Part shown: positions 43,308-51,985 of the stretch, piece after piece | Layout: each line of letters starts with the position of its first letter | How positions within the stretch are numbered: the first letter of the stretch is position 1 | Assembly: GCF_016482685.1 (NCBI RefSeq) | Contig: NZ_JACYHF010000001.1 | Coordinates: 124,001 to 188,000, forward strand | Direction of reading: 5' to 3' | From: Streptomyces sp. DSM 110735 | GTDB lineage: Bacteria > Actinomycetota > Actinomycetes > Streptomycetales > Streptomycetaceae | DNA length: 64,000 nt | Program-made: the position numbers and the translations under genes | Notes under the pieces: generated by a model | What the model was told of the DNA's origin: nothing | What the model saw: the letters and a program-made list of their open reading frames with translations, nothing else | Databases searched by the model: none

Positions 43308-43712
43308 TCAGCGGTGCCGGATGAGCTTCGCGACCTCCGGCGGCAGCGCCTTCCTCGCGTCGTCGGCGACGAGAAGGACACCCCGGGGCGCGTCCTCCAG
43401 CGTGATGGCGACGCGGGGGTCCACCCCCTTCACCGCGTACGCGGTCCTCGGCTCCGGCGTCTCCGGTCCGTCCCCGGCGTTCGGGGTGTCGTCGCAGGGC
43501 GGGAGAACGGCGGGACCCAGCTTCGCCCCGACCTCGAACTCGGCGTGGGGGACGTCCCCGTACTGCCGCCCGTCGTACGCGACGCGGTACGCGCAGGACT
43601 TCGCCGCGCCCCCGCCGTCCGGGGAGGGCGCCCCCGCGCAGGAGGCGCACAGCGCCACGACGGCTGCCGCCAGGAACGCCCTTCGGTACTGATGACTTCG
43701 GTACTGGCTCAT
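43308..43712 (-). CDS. Probable lipoprotein or secreted protein
   Basis: The protein has 134 residues from ATG 43712 (MSQYRSHQYRRAFLAAAVVALCASCAG). The leader has a basic n-region, a hydrophobic core and a Cys after ALCAS, an imperfect lipobox, so it could be a lipoprotein. The mature part (SCAYRVAYDGRQYGDVPHAEFEVGAKLGPAVLPPCDD, AYAVKGVDPRVAITLE) has two Cys that may pair. The function is unknown. It lies between the two-component system and the P450 gene, on the same strand. Confidence 0.75.
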   Translation of the reverse strand: MSQYRSHQYRRAFLAAAVVALCASCAGAPSPDGGGAAKSCAYRVAYDGRQYGDVPHAEFEVGAKLGPAVLPPCDDTPNAGDGPETPEPRTAYAVKGVDPRVAITLEDAPRGVLLVADDARKALPPEVAKLIRHR

Positions 43713-43764
43713 GCGTGCCACCCCTCCGCCGGTCCGCTCGGTCACGCTCGCTCCGTCACGCTCC

Positions 43765-44973
43765 TCAGACGACGGAGACCTCCAGTTCGTTCAGACCGCG
43801 CAGCACGAACCCCGGTTTGCGGCGCGGCTCCGCCGCGAGGGTGAGGGCAGGGGCGCGGGTGAGGAGCGCGCGGGTGGAGGCGGCGAGTTCGAGGCGGGCG
43901 AGGGGGGCGCCGATGCAGTAGTGGATGCCCGCGCTGAAGGAGATGTGGGGGTTGTCGCGGCGGGTGAGGTCCAGGCGGTCGGGGTCGTCGAAGACGGCGG
44001 GGTCGTGGTTGGCGGAGCCGAAGAGGAGGGCGAGTTCGGCGCCGCGCGGGATACGGGTGCCGTCGATCTCGATGTCGTCCAGGACCCAGCGTTCGAAGAG
44101 CTGGAGCGGGGTGTCGTAGCGGAGCAGCTCCTCCACGGCGGAGGGGATCAGGGCGTGGTCGGCGCGGAGGGCGGCGAGTTGGTCGGGGTGGCGGAAGAGG
44201 GCGAGCCAGCCGTTGGCGGTGGCGTTGACGGTCGCCTCGTGACCCGCGTTGAGGAGGAGGACGGCGGTGGAGACCAGCTCCTGCTCGGTGAGGCGGTCGC
44301 CCTCGTCGTGGGCGGCGATCAGCGCGGAGATCAGGTCGTCGCGGGGGTCGGCGCGGCGGGCGGCGATCAGCTCGCGCAGATACGCCGAGAACTCCTCCGA
44401 CGCCCGTACCGCCCGTTCGGCCACCTCCGGCGCCGGGTTCAGCTCGTACATCCCGCAGATGTCCGCCGACCAGGGACGGAGCGGTGCCCGGTCCCCCTCG
44501 GGGATGCCGAGCATCTCCGCGATCACCGCGACGGGCAGCGGTTCCGCCACCTCCGCGACGAGATCCCCGCCGCCCTCCGCGACCAGCCCCGCCACGAGCG
44601 TGTCGGCCAGCCCCTCCACATACCCCCGCAGCCGCTCCACGGTCCGTGGCGTGAACGCCTTCGCCACCAGGCGCCGGATCCGCGTGTGGTCCGGGGGTTC
44701 CAGGTCCAGCATCCCGTGATCGTTGAGCGTGTGGAACGGCTCGTGCTCCGGCGGAGGCGGGGTCCGCCCGAACTCCTCGTGGGAGTACCGGTGTTGATAC
44801 GTCCGCCCGAGCCGCCGGTCCCGCAGCAGCGCGGACACGTCGGCGTGGTGCGGTACGAGCCACTGGTCAGTCGGCTCGTACCGGATCACCCTGCCCCGGG
44901 ACCGGAGTTCGGCGTAGGCGGCGTAGGGGTCGGCGAGGAAGTCCGGGGAGGCGGGATCGAAGGTCGCTGACAT
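43765..44973 (-). CDS. Cytochrome P450
   Basis: A soluble bacterial P450 of 402 residues. It has the I-helix motif LLNAGHEATVNA, the K-helix ExxR in VEELLRYDTPLQ, the PERF-like region (AVFDDPDRLDLTRRDNPHISF) and the heme-binding loop FSAGIHYCIGAPLARLE with the Cys thiolate ligand. The HTRIRRLVAKAFTPRTVERLR segment (C-helix) is typical of the CYP107-like group. No ferredoxin gene or biosynthetic cluster is adjacent, so the substrate is unknown; a P450 at this position is part of the conserved Streptomyces core in memory. Confidence 0.95.
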   Translation of the reverse strand: MSATFDPASPDFLADPYAAYAELRSRGRVIRYEPTDQWLVPHHADVSALLRDRRLGRTYQHRYSHEEFGRTPPPPEHEPFHTLNDHGMLDLEPPDHTRIRRLVAKAFTPRTVERLRGYVEGLADTLVAGLVAEGGGDLVAEVAEPLPVAVIAEMLGIPEGDRAPLRPWSADICGMYELNPAPEVAERAVRASEEFSAYLRELIAARRADPRDDLISALIAAHDEGDRLTEQELVSTAVLLLNAGHEATVNATANGWLALFRHPDQLAALRADHALIPSAVEELLRYDTPLQLFERWVLDDIEIDGTRIPRGAELALLFGSANHDPAVFDDPDRLDLTRRDNPHISFSAGIHYCIGAPLARLELAASTRALLTRAPALTLAAEPRRKPGFVLRGLNELEVSVV

Positions 44974-45101
44974 GGGGGGACGTTAGCCCGTGGGGCGGGG
45001 CGGCGGTAGATATGACCCCGCCCGCGCGATGACATGTGTCATCCCCGAGAGATGCCCCCGGACACTGCCTGCGCCGCCGCCCGCCTTCCTAGACTCCGAC
45101 C

Positions 45102-45323
45102 ATGTTCACATCCCGCAAACCCGGACAGGACGACTCCTGGGAAGGCGTCGTCACCGACAAGTCCCGAGGCATGCTCGACGGCTCGAACATGTACCACTTC
45201 GTCCAACTCCGCCTCCCCGACGGCGAGTCCAGGAAGATCAGAATCCCCCGCCGCCTCTGGAAAGAGGTCACGGTGGGCGACCGCCTGGTCAAGCGCCCGG
45301 GGTCGGACCCGGTGAAGGAGTAG
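45102..45323 (+). CDS. Small conserved hypothetical protein
   Basis: A 73-residue protein: WEGVVTDKSRGMLDGSNMYHFVQLRLPDGESRKIRIPRRLWKEVTVGDRLVKRPG. The pattern is an all-beta small barrel (OB/SH3-like) with a G-D-x-L-V-K ending, similar to the short DUF7489-like proteins of actinobacteria. It is soluble and its function is unknown. It is divergent from the P450 gene and converges on the hydrolase gene. Confidence 0.8.
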   Translation: MFTSRKPGQDDSWEGVVTDKSRGMLDGSNMYHFVQLRLPDGESRKIRIPRRLWKEVTVGDRLVKRPGSDPVKE

Positions 45324-45383
45324 CGGCTCGGAAGCAGGCGCGGGCAGCGGTCGACTCCGCTTCACGGGCAACAACCTGACGCC

Positions 45384-46253
45384 TCACCACGCCAGTTGGG
45401 CGATCTCCTCCGCCACCACCGCGCACGCGTCCGCCGTCGGGTCGATCAGGGGGAAGTGGCCGACGTCCGCCAGGAGGGTGAGGCCGACGACCTCGCCCGC
45501 CTTGGCCGCCGCGTCGGCGAAGGCGTCGGCGAGGGGTTCGGGGACGTCGAGGTCGGCGCGGCCCTGGACGAGGGTGGTGGCGATGCCGGTGGGGAGGAGG
45601 AGGGAGGGGTCGGCGTGGGGGAGGCGGTCGGTGAAGTGGTCGGGTCCGCCGAGGAGTTGGACCGCCGCGTTGCCGCAGACCTCCAGTTTCGCCGCGAGGG
45701 TGAAGTCCGCGATCGGGGCGAGGGCGACCACACCGCGCAACGGCGCGGGCTCCCGCGTGCGCCAGGGAGAACCGGCGGGCAGGACGTGACGTGCCGCCGC
45801 CCACAGGGCGAGGTGACCGCCCGCCGAGTGGCCGGTCAGGACCATGCGGCGGGTGTCCGCCCGGGGAAGCGTCTCGCGCGCCAGGTCGGGCAGCGCGTCG
45901 AGGGCGGCGGCCACGTCGTCGAAGGTCTCCGGCCAGCGACCCGCCTCGTCGCCGTCGGACGCGGAACTCCCGCGCCGGTACTCCACGTTGGCCACCGCGA
46001 AGCCCCGCCGGGCGAGGTAGTCCGCGAACGGGGTGATGTGGCGTCGGTCGTAACGGGCGCGCCAGGCACCGCCGTGCAGGACGACGACCAGGGGCGCCGG
46101 TGACGCCGCCTCCGTGCGCGGGGCGTAGAAGTCGATCACCTGGTCCGGGTGGTCCCCGTACGCCGCCGTGGCATCCGGCTCGACCGGCTCGTGCGAGAAC
46201 GCCGACTCCTCCTCGGCGGCGGCGCGGGCTGCTGCGGCGTCGTCGTCCGGCAT
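45384..46253 (-). CDS. Alpha/beta hydrolase, probable kynurenine formamidase
   Basis: A 289-residue alpha/beta hydrolase from ATG 46253. The oxyanion-hole motif is VVLHGGAWRARYDR (HGGxW), the nucleophile elbow GHSAGGHLALWAA, the acid Asp in QGRADLDVPEPLAD and the catalytic His in DVGHFPLIDP. The HGGxW type is found in esterases and in kynurenine formamidases. It lies downstream of kynureninase and tryptophan dioxygenase genes on the same strand, and these would otherwise lack the formamidase step, so N-formylkynurenine hydrolysis is the likely role. The activity is inferred from context. Confidence 0.8.
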   Translation of the reverse strand: MPDDDAAAARAAAEEESAFSHEPVEPDATAAYGDHPDQVIDFYAPRTEAASPAPLVVVLHGGAWRARYDRRHITPFADYLARRGFAVANVEYRRGSSASDGDEAGRWPETFDDVAAALDALPDLARETLPRADTRRMVLTGHSAGGHLALWAAARHVLPAGSPWRTREPAPLRGVVALAPIADFTLAAKLEVCGNAAVQLLGGPDHFTDRLPHADPSLLLPTGIATTLVQGRADLDVPEPLADAFADAAAKAGEVVGLTLLADVGHFPLIDPTADACAVVAEEIAQLAW

Positions 46254-46410
46254 GTCCAACCTCTCAGCGTCGGAACGGAATTCGGGGGGATCAGGTACGG
46301 CGACCCACCCCGCCGTTGGCCGGACGGTACCAGGCCGGTCACCGCCCCTCACATGCGGATGTCACGCAGGGTCACCTAATGGGAGCACCTGCCGGTTTTG
46401 TACCTCCGCC

Positions 46411-46446
46411 GGGTCCGGGGACCGCCCGCGAGCGACCCCCGGACCC
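46411..46446 (-). terminator. Hairpin between kynU and the hydrolase gene
   Basis: GGGTCCGGGG/CCCCGGACCC is a 10-bp stem with a 16-nt loop, 21-56 nt after the kynU stop. It may partly terminate the kynA-kynU transcript; the formamidase-like gene starts about 160 nt further on and may have its own promoter. Confidence 0.5.
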
Positions 46447-46466
46447 ACCGGTACGGACCCACCGGT

Positions 46467-47660
46467 CTACGTCAGCGCCCCCGCCAGCACCCGCGCCGCC
46501 CGCTCCGTCTCCGCGAAGCCCACGTACAGCGGGGTGAAGCCGAAGCGGAGCACGTCGGGGCGGCGGAAGTCGCCCACCACGCCCCGCTCGATCAGCCGGG
46601 GCATGACCTCGGCGGCGTCGGCGCAGCGCAGGGCGATCTGGCTGCCCCGCTCCTCGTGCCGCAGCGGCGTGACGCACTCCAGGCGCCCCGGCTCGGTGTA
46701 CTCCGTGACGCAGCGCAGGAAGAAGTCCGTCAGCGCGAGCGACTTGGCGCGCACCGCCTCCACCGAGACCCCGTCCCACACGTCGAGCGCCGCGTCGAGC
46801 GCGAGCATGGAGAGGATGTCCGGCGTCCCGACCCGCCCGCGCACCGCACCCGGCGCCGCCCGGTACTCCGCGCTCATCCCGAACGGCTCCGCGTGCGAGT
46901 TCCAGCCCGGCAGCGGGGAGTCGAAGCGGGGCTGGAGGTCGCGGCGGACGTAGAGGTACGCCGGTGAACCGGGTCCGCCGTTCAGGTACTTGTAGGTGCA
47001 GCCGACCGCCAGGTCCACCCCGTCCGCATCCAGACCGACCGGCAGCGCGCCCGCGCTGTGGCACAGGTCCCAGACGACGAGGGCACCGGCGTCGTGGACC
47101 GCCGCCGTCAGCGCGGGGAGGTCGTGGAGGCGTCCGGTGCGGTAGTCGACGTGGTTCAGCAGGACCGCCGCCGTACGCGGACCGAGCGCGGCGGGGATCT
47201 CCGCCGGGGTCAGCGCGCGGAGCGTGCGGCCGGTCATGCGGGCTGCCGACTCGGCGATGTAGCCGTCGGTGGGGAAGGTCGTCGCGTCGACCAGGATCTC
47301 GTCCCGCTCGTCCCCCGCCATACGGACTGCCGCCACAAGTGCCTTGAACACGTTGACACTTGTCGAGTCGCCCACGACAACCTGCCCCGGTGCCGCGCCG
47401 ATCAGCGGAGCGATCCGGTCACCGATCCGCTCCGGCGCCGTCCACCAACCGGACTCCTCCCAGGAGCGGATGCGCAGCTCGCCCCACTGGCGGCACAGCA
47501 CGTCCCGCATCCGGTCGGGGACGTGCGCGGGCAGGGCGCCCAGCGAGTTACCGTCCAGATAGACCACGTCGTCCAGGGTGAACTTCCCGCGCAGCTCCGC
47601 CAGTTCGTCGGCGGCGTCCAACTTCTCCGCGATCAGCGCCAGTTCGTTCGACTCAGACAT
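46467..47660 (-). CDS. kynU: Kynureninase
   Basis: A 397-residue PLP enzyme that cleaves kynurenine to anthranilate and alanine. Motifs: VYLDGNSLGALPAHVPDRM at the start, VVGDSTSVNVFKALVAAVRM (phosphate-binding Ser/Thr), VLLNHVDYRTGRLHDL, VVWDLCHSAGALPVGLDADGVDLAVGCTYKYLNGGPGSPAYLYV (PLP Asp, His and Schiff-base Lys), and LRFGFTPLYVGFAETERAARVL at the end. Its start overlaps the tryptophan dioxygenase stop by 8 bases, so the two are co-translated. Confidence 0.96.
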   Translation of the reverse strand: MSESNELALIAEKLDAADELAELRGKFTLDDVVYLDGNSLGALPAHVPDRMRDVLCRQWGELRIRSWEESGWWTAPERIGDRIAPLIGAAPGQVVVGDSTSVNVFKALVAAVRMAGDERDEILVDATTFPTDGYIAESAARMTGRTLRALTPAEIPAALGPRTAAVLLNHVDYRTGRLHDLPALTAAVHDAGALVVWDLCHSAGALPVGLDADGVDLAVGCTYKYLNGGPGSPAYLYVRRDLQPRFDSPLPGWNSHAEPFGMSAEYRAAPGAVRGRVGTPDILSMLALDAALDVWDGVSVEAVRAKSLALTDFFLRCVTEYTEPGRLECVTPLRHEERGSQIALRCADAAEVMPRLIERGVVGDFRRPDVLRFGFTPLYVGFAETERAARVLAGALT

Positions 47661-48513
47661 ACGACCTCGCCGTCCACAGCTCGGGGAACACGGTGTTCCG
47701 CGCCCGCTTCTCCAGCCACGCCACTCCGGCGGAACCGCCGGTGCCCGCCTTCGCGCCCATCGCGCGGCGGGTGGCGACCAGGTGGTCGTTGCGCCAGCGC
47801 CACACCAGCTCGGCGACGTTCGTCAGCGCCTCCCCGAGGCGGGCGGTCTCGGCGTCCGGGTCACCGGAGTACACCGCCGTCCACGCCGCCTCCACCTCCG
47901 GCGCGGGCTCGTACCGCCGCGACACGTCCCGGCGCAGCACCGCGGCGGGGATCTCGTGACCCCGGCGCGCGAGGAGCCGTACCGCCTCGTCGTACAGGCT
48001 CGGCTCGTGCAACGCCTTCTCCAGCTCCGCGTGCACGCGCGGGGTGCCGCGGTGCGGGACGAGCATCGAGGCGGACTTGTCCCCGAGCAGGAACTCCATC
48101 CGGCGGTACATCGCGGACTGGAACCCGGAGCCCTCGCCGAGCGCCGAGCGGTAGGAGTTGAACTGCGCCGGGGTGAGCTGCGCCAGCGGGCGCCAGGACG
48201 CGTTCAGCGCCTCCAGCTCGCGCACGGAACGCTTCAGCGCGGCGATCGCGGTCGGCACGTCGTCCGAGCGGAGCGCCTTCGCGGCGGTCTCCCACTCGTG
48301 CGTGATCACCGTGAACCACAGCTCCATCACCTGGGTCGTCACCAGGAAGACCATCTCGCCGGGGTCGTCGGAGAGGGTGTGCTGGAGGTGGGTGAGCACG
48401 TCGGCGCGTACGTAGTCCTCGTACGGCGTCGTGCCGGCGAAGTCGAGATGCGGGGTCTCGGGCTCAGCGGCCTCTTCGGGGGCCTGGGAAGGGGGGTGAG
48501 CCTGGTGGGACAT
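47653..48513 (-). CDS. kynA: Tryptophan 2,3-dioxygenase
   Basis: A 286-residue heme enzyme that opens the indole ring of L-tryptophan to give N-formylkynurenine. ATG 48513 is preferred because AGGAGA lies 5 nt upstream; longer in-frame starts lack it. Family motifs: FLVTTQVMELWFTVITHEWE (heme-distal and tetramer contacts), QFNSYRSALGEGSGFQSAMYRRMEFLLGD, and EALTNVAELVWRWRNDHLVATRRAMGAKAGTGGSAGVAWLEKR, which includes the substrate-loop GTGGS. It is the first gene of the kyn operon and lies divergent from the DUF3151 gene. Confidence 0.96.
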   Translation of the reverse strand: MSHQAHPPSQAPEEAAEPETPHLDFAGTTPYEDYVRADVLTHLQHTLSDDPGEMVFLVTTQVMELWFTVITHEWETAAKALRSDDVPTAIAALKRSVRELEALNASWRPLAQLTPAQFNSYRSALGEGSGFQSAMYRRMEFLLGDKSASMLVPHRGTPRVHAELEKALHEPSLYDEAVRLLARRGHEIPAAVLRRDVSRRYEPAPEVEAAWTAVYSGDPDAETARLGEALTNVAELVWRWRNDHLVATRRAMGAKAGTGGSAGVAWLEKRARNTVFPELWTARSYV

Positions 48514-48707
48514 CGCTGTCTCCTGTCGAGCTACGGGTAGCGGTCCGCCCCTGCCGATGCCGGCACGGGGGCCCCGGTCCCCAGATCGAATCCTGCGTAA
48601 TCCCACCGGATACGGCAAGGGCTGTCCTCCTGACCTGCCGTCCCCGGTCTCCGTCCCCACCTGTGGACAACCGAAGGACCCGCCCCGCCCAGTGGCAGAC
48701 TGCACCC

Positions 48708-49127
48708 ATGACGACGCACAAGAACCTGTTCGGCGGCCCGGACCCGACCCACCTCCCCGAGAACGAGGAGGCGTACCGGCTGCTGGCCGAGGACTCGCTC
48801 GCCCCTGCCGAGGTCGTGGCCAAGTACCCGACCTTCTCCCTGGCCTGGGCGATGCTCGCCGACGACGCCTTCGAGGCGGGGCGCGTGGTCGAGTCGTACG
48901 CCTACGCCCGTACGGGTTACCACCGCGGTCTCGACCAGTTGCGCCGCGCGGGCTGGAAGGGTCACGGACCCATCCCGTGGAGCCACCGCCCCAACCGCGG
49001 CTTCCTGCGCTGCCTCGCCGCCCTCACCCGCGCCGCCGACTCCATCGGCGAGAAGGACGAGGCGGAACGCTGCCGCCAGTTCCTGCGCGACAGCAGCGAG
49101 GAGGCGTACGAGGAGCTGATGCGGTAA
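48708..49127 (+). CDS. DUF3151 domain protein
   Basis: A 139-residue actinobacterial DUF3151 protein from ATG 48708: NLFGGPDPTHLP, EVVAKYPTFSLAWAMLADDAFEAGRVVESYAYARTGYHRGLDQLRRAGWKGHGPIPW and FLRCLAALTRAADSIGEKDEAERCRQFL. It looks like a TPR-like helical protein. The function is unknown. It is strongly conserved beside fba in Streptomyces, as far as I recall. Confidence 0.92.
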   Translation: MTTHKNLFGGPDPTHLPENEEAYRLLAEDSLAPAEVVAKYPTFSLAWAMLADDAFEAGRVVESYAYARTGYHRGLDQLRRAGWKGHGPIPWSHRPNRGFLRCLAALTRAADSIGEKDEAERCRQFLRDSSEEAYEELMR

Positions 49128-49145
49128 CCCCGGGGGCTCTGCGGG

Positions 49146-49169
49146 CGGCGCCGGGCGTCCCCGGTGCCG
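49146..49169. terminator. Hairpin between DUF3151 and exporter genes
   Basis: CGGCGCCGGG-CGTC-CCCGGTGCCG is a 10-bp stem with one G-T wobble, directly between two convergent stop codons. Confidence 0.65.
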
Positions 49170-49170
49170 C

Positions 49171-50688
49171 TCAGCCCCGTCCCGCCGCGCTGTCCGCCAC
49201 GCCGCCCGCCGCGCCGCCCGCTGTCCTGCCCGTCTCCAGCGGCGGTGTCGTGAGGTTGCCGTGGGTGCGGCACTCCGGGTGCGGGCACTCCGGCGTCGGA
49301 CGCCGTCTGACCAGGGCGAACGCCAGGATCGAGCCCAGCACCAGGACACCCGCGCAGATCGGCATCGCGCGGTCGAAGGAGCGGTTGAAGGCGGACGCGG
49401 AGCGGTACGCGTCCGGACCCATCCCGGTGAGCAGCGGAAGCGCGGCGACCGCGATCAGACCCGCCGCACGCGCCGCCGCGTTGTTGATGCCGCTGGCCAC
49501 CCCCGCGCGGGCGGTGTCCACCGAGGCGAGGACGGTCGCGGTCAGCGGCGCCACCAGGGTGACCATGCCGGTGCCCATGACCACCAGCGCGGGCAGCACG
49601 TCGGTCAGGTAGTTCGCGTGCGGACCCACCCGCAGCATCATCAGCATCGCCGCCGCGCACAGCAGCGGACCCACCGTCAGCGGCAGCCGGGGACCGATCC
49701 GGTCGGCGAGCGCACCCGAGCGGGACGAGAACAGCAGCATCAGGACGGTCGTCGGCAGCAGAGCCGTACCCGCTTCGAGGGGCGAGTACCCCGCCACCAC
49801 CTGCAACTGGAGCGCGGTGAGGAAGAAGAAGCCGCCGAACGCCGCGTACACGCACAGCGTCACCACGTTGACCGCCGTGAACTGCCGCGAGGAGAAGATG
49901 TCCAGCGGCAGCATCGGATCGGCACGGTGCTTCTCGACGTACACGAACGCCACCGCCGACGCCACGCCCGCGACCGCGCTCACCACCACGCCCACGGACG
50001 CCGAGCGCGCCTCGATCAGGGCGTACGTCAGCAGCGCGAGCGCCAGCGCGCCGAGGAACGCGCCGAGCACGTCGAACCTGCCCGGGGGCGCGCCCTCGCC
50101 GGAGGTCGCCGCGTCCGACTCGGGTACGTGCCGCAGCGCCACGGGGACGCACACCAGCGCGAGGGGCACGTTCAGCAGGAACACCCAGCGCCAGCCGGGA
50201 CCGTCCACCAGCCAGCCGCCGAGGAACGGTCCCACCGCCGCGCCCACACCGCCGAACCCCGACCACAGACCGACCGCGCGGCTGCGGTCGTCGGGGTGGA
50301 AGGACGCCTGGATCAGCGCGAGCGAACCCGGCGTGAGCAGCGCGCCGCCGATGCCCTGGAGGGCGCGGGCGCCGATCAGCACGGCCGGGTTCGGCGCGAG
50401 TCCGCACAGCAGCGACGCCGCCGCGAACCACACCACGCCGATCATGAACACCTTGCGGCGCCCGTACCGGTCGCCCAGCGAGCCGCCGAGCAGGATCAGC
50501 CCGGCGAGGGTGAGCATGTACGCGTTGACCGTCCACTGGAGCGCGGCGAGGCTCGCGTCCAGGTCACGGCCGATGCGGGGCAGCGCGACGTTGACGACGG
50601 TCGAGTCCAGCAGGGCCATGCTGGAGCCGAGCACGGTGGTGAACAGGATCCATCTGCCCTGGGGCGAAGCCAGCCGGACATCGGGCAT
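49171..50688 (-). CDS. MFS exporter, DHA2 (14-TM) family
   Basis: The protein has 505 residues from ATG 50688. Typical DHA2 drug/H+ antiporter motifs are seen: LDSTVVNVALPRIGRDLDASLAALQWTVNAYMLTLAG (motif D1 in TM1), GGSLGDRYGRRKVFMIG (motif A) and LALIQASFHPDDRSRAVGLWSGFGGVGAAVGPFLGGWLVD (motif C in TM5). There are about 14 hydrophobic segments and a Cys/Pro-rich tail. The substrate is unknown. Three repeated sites at its start (50689-50747) suggest tight local regulation, but no regulator gene is adjacent. Confidence 0.93.
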   Translation of the reverse strand: MPDVRLASPQGRWILFTTVLGSSMALLDSTVVNVALPRIGRDLDASLAALQWTVNAYMLTLAGLILLGGSLGDRYGRRKVFMIGVVWFAAASLLCGLAPNPAVLIGARALQGIGGALLTPGSLALIQASFHPDDRSRAVGLWSGFGGVGAAVGPFLGGWLVDGPGWRWVFLLNVPLALVCVPVALRHVPESDAATSGEGAPPGRFDVLGAFLGALALALLTYALIEARSASVGVVVSAVAGVASAVAFVYVEKHRADPMLPLDIFSSRQFTAVNVVTLCVYAAFGGFFFLTALQLQVVAGYSPLEAGTALLPTTVLMLLFSSRSGALADRIGPRLPLTVGPLLCAAAMLMMLRVGPHANYLTDVLPALVVMGTGMVTLVAPLTATVLASVDTARAGVASGINNAAARAAGLIAVAALPLLTGMGPDAYRSASAFNRSFDRAMPICAGVLVLGSILAFALVRRRPTPECPHPECRTHGNLTTPPLETGRTAGGAAGGVADSAAGRG

Positions 50689-50747
50689 GACCCACATATA
50701 CCGCAGACCCACATGTGCCGACACGCCATGGGTGCGACCCACATATG
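50689..50747 (-). promoter_or_regulatory. Three spaced GACCCACATRTR repeats at the exporter start
   Basis: On the plus strand GACCCACATATA (50689-50700), GACCCACATGTG (50706-50717) and GACCCACATATG (50736-50747) are near-identical; spacings are 17 and 30 bases. They lie in the leader immediately upstream of the exporter gene, the closest touching the start codon. The CACATGTG and CATATG cores are palindromic. They look like binding sites for a repressor that blocks transcription or translation initiation. Confidence 0.6.
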
Positions 50748-50750
50748 CGC

Positions 50751-50784
50751 TGGACCCGGCGCCCACCGCAGGGCACCGGGTCCA
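50751..50784 (-). terminator. Terminator of fba
   Basis: TGGACCCGG-C-GCCC-ACCGCA-GGGC-A-CCGGGTCCA folds into 9-bp and 4-bp stems separated by one mismatch. It starts 20 nt after the fba stop codon. Confidence 0.85.
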
Positions 50785-50804
50785 GCACACACCACCCCGA
50801 AGGG

Positions 50805-51827
50805 CTACTTCATCTTGTTGCCCGCCGAGCGCAGGTTCTTCGCCGCGACCACGACACGCGCGGCCATCGACGCCTCGGCCAGCTTGCCCCAGGTGCGCGG
50901 GTCGTACGCCTTCTTGTCGCCGACCTCGCCGTCGATCTTCAGGACGCCGTCGTAGTGCGCGAACATGTGGCCCGCGACCGGACGGGTGAACGCGTACTGC
51001 GTGTCCGTGTCGATGTTCATCTTCACGACGCCGTTCTCCAGCGCGGTGAGGATCTCCTCCTCCGAGGAGCCGGAGCCGCCGTGGAAGACGAAGTCGAACG
51101 GCGACTGCTTGCCGAACTTGGCGGCCACGCCGTCGTTCAGCTCCTTCAGCAGCTCGGGGCGGAGCACGACGTTGCCCGGCTTGTAGACGCCGTGCACGTT
51201 GCCGAAGGAGGCGGCGAGCAGGTAGCGGCCCTTCTCGCCCAGACCCAGCGCCTCGACGGTGCGGATCGCGTCGTCCACCGTGGTGTAGAGGGAGTCGTTG
51301 ATCTCGTGCGTGACACCGTCCTCCTCGCCACCGGTCGGGGTGATCTCCACCTCGAGGATGATGTTGGCGCGACGAGCCTGCTCAAGCAGCTCCTGGGCGA
51401 TCTCCAGGTTGTCCGCGAGGGTCTCGGCGGAGCCGTCCCACATGTGCGACTGGAACAGCGGGTTGCGCCCCGCCTTCACCCGCTCCTCGGACAGCGCGAG
51501 CAGCGGACGCACGTAACCGTCCAGCTTGTCCTTGGGGCAGTGGTCGGTGTGCAGGGCGATGTTGACCGGGTACTTCTCCGCGAGGATGTGCGCGTACTCC
51601 GCCAGCGCGACCGCGCCGGTCACCATGTCCTTGCTGTACTGACCGCCGAGGAACTCCGCGCCGCCGGTCGAGATCTGGACGATGCCGTCGCTCTCCGCCT
51701 CGGCGAAGCCGCGCAGCGCCGCGTTCAGGGTCTGGCTGGAGGTGACGTTGATGGCCGGGTAGGCGAACTTGCCTGCCTTCGCCCGGTCGAGCATCTCGTT
51801 GTAGACCTCGGGGGTTGCGATGGGCAT
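50805..51827 (-). CDS. fba: Fructose-bisphosphate aldolase, class II
   Basis: A 340-residue zinc-dependent aldolase that interconverts fructose-1,6-bisphosphate with dihydroxyacetone phosphate and glyceraldehyde-3-phosphate in glycolysis. Motifs: AYPAINVTSSQTLNAALRGFAEAESDGIVQIS, NIALHTDHCPKDKL (catalytic Asp and zinc His), ILEVEITPTGGEEDGV (zinc Glu), FGNVHGVYKPG (zinc His) and FHGGSGSSEEEI (zinc His and phosphate loop), MNIDTDTQYAF. This is the FbaA-like long subgroup typical of actinobacteria. Confidence 0.97.
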   Translation of the reverse strand: MPIATPEVYNEMLDRAKAGKFAYPAINVTSSQTLNAALRGFAEAESDGIVQISTGGAEFLGGQYSKDMVTGAVALAEYAHILAEKYPVNIALHTDHCPKDKLDGYVRPLLALSEERVKAGRNPLFQSHMWDGSAETLADNLEIAQELLEQARRANIILEVEITPTGGEEDGVTHEINDSLYTTVDDAIRTVEALGLGEKGRYLLAASFGNVHGVYKPGNVVLRPELLKELNDGVAAKFGKQSPFDFVFHGGSGSSEEEILTALENGVVKMNIDTDTQYAFTRPVAGHMFAHYDGVLKIDGEVGDKKAYDPRTWGKLAEASMAARVVVAAKNLRSAGNKMK

Positions 51828-51886
51828 CTGTCCGCTCCTCGTGTTGCGGGTTGGCGTTCTGCGTGGCGGCCCTGAACTTGGACCCA

Positions 51887-51913
51887 GGGGGCGACGACGT
51901 CAGCGTCGTGCCC
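51887..51913 (-). terminator. Terminator of pyrE
   Basis: On the minus strand GGGC-ACGACG-CTGA-CGTCGT-CGCCC pairs over 10 bp with one bulge. It is 73 nt downstream of the pyrE stop and upstream of the fba promoter. Confidence 0.55.
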
Positions 51914-51985
51914 ATCTTTCCAGACATGGCCCGGCGGACCGGCTGGCGGTCGAGGCCAGGAAAAGTCCACGCCGTGGCGGGCCGT

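Noticed and set aside
43765..44973. P450 as part of a secondary-metabolite cluster
   Set aside because: No ferredoxin, PKS, NRPS, terpene or tailoring genes are near; neighbours are a two-component system, a lipoprotein and kyn genes.
45384..48513. kyn genes as part of an actinomycin-type or other antibiotic cluster
   Set aside because: They are flanked on both sides by core genes, with no NRPS or phenoxazinone genes, so a general tryptophan catabolic role is more likely.
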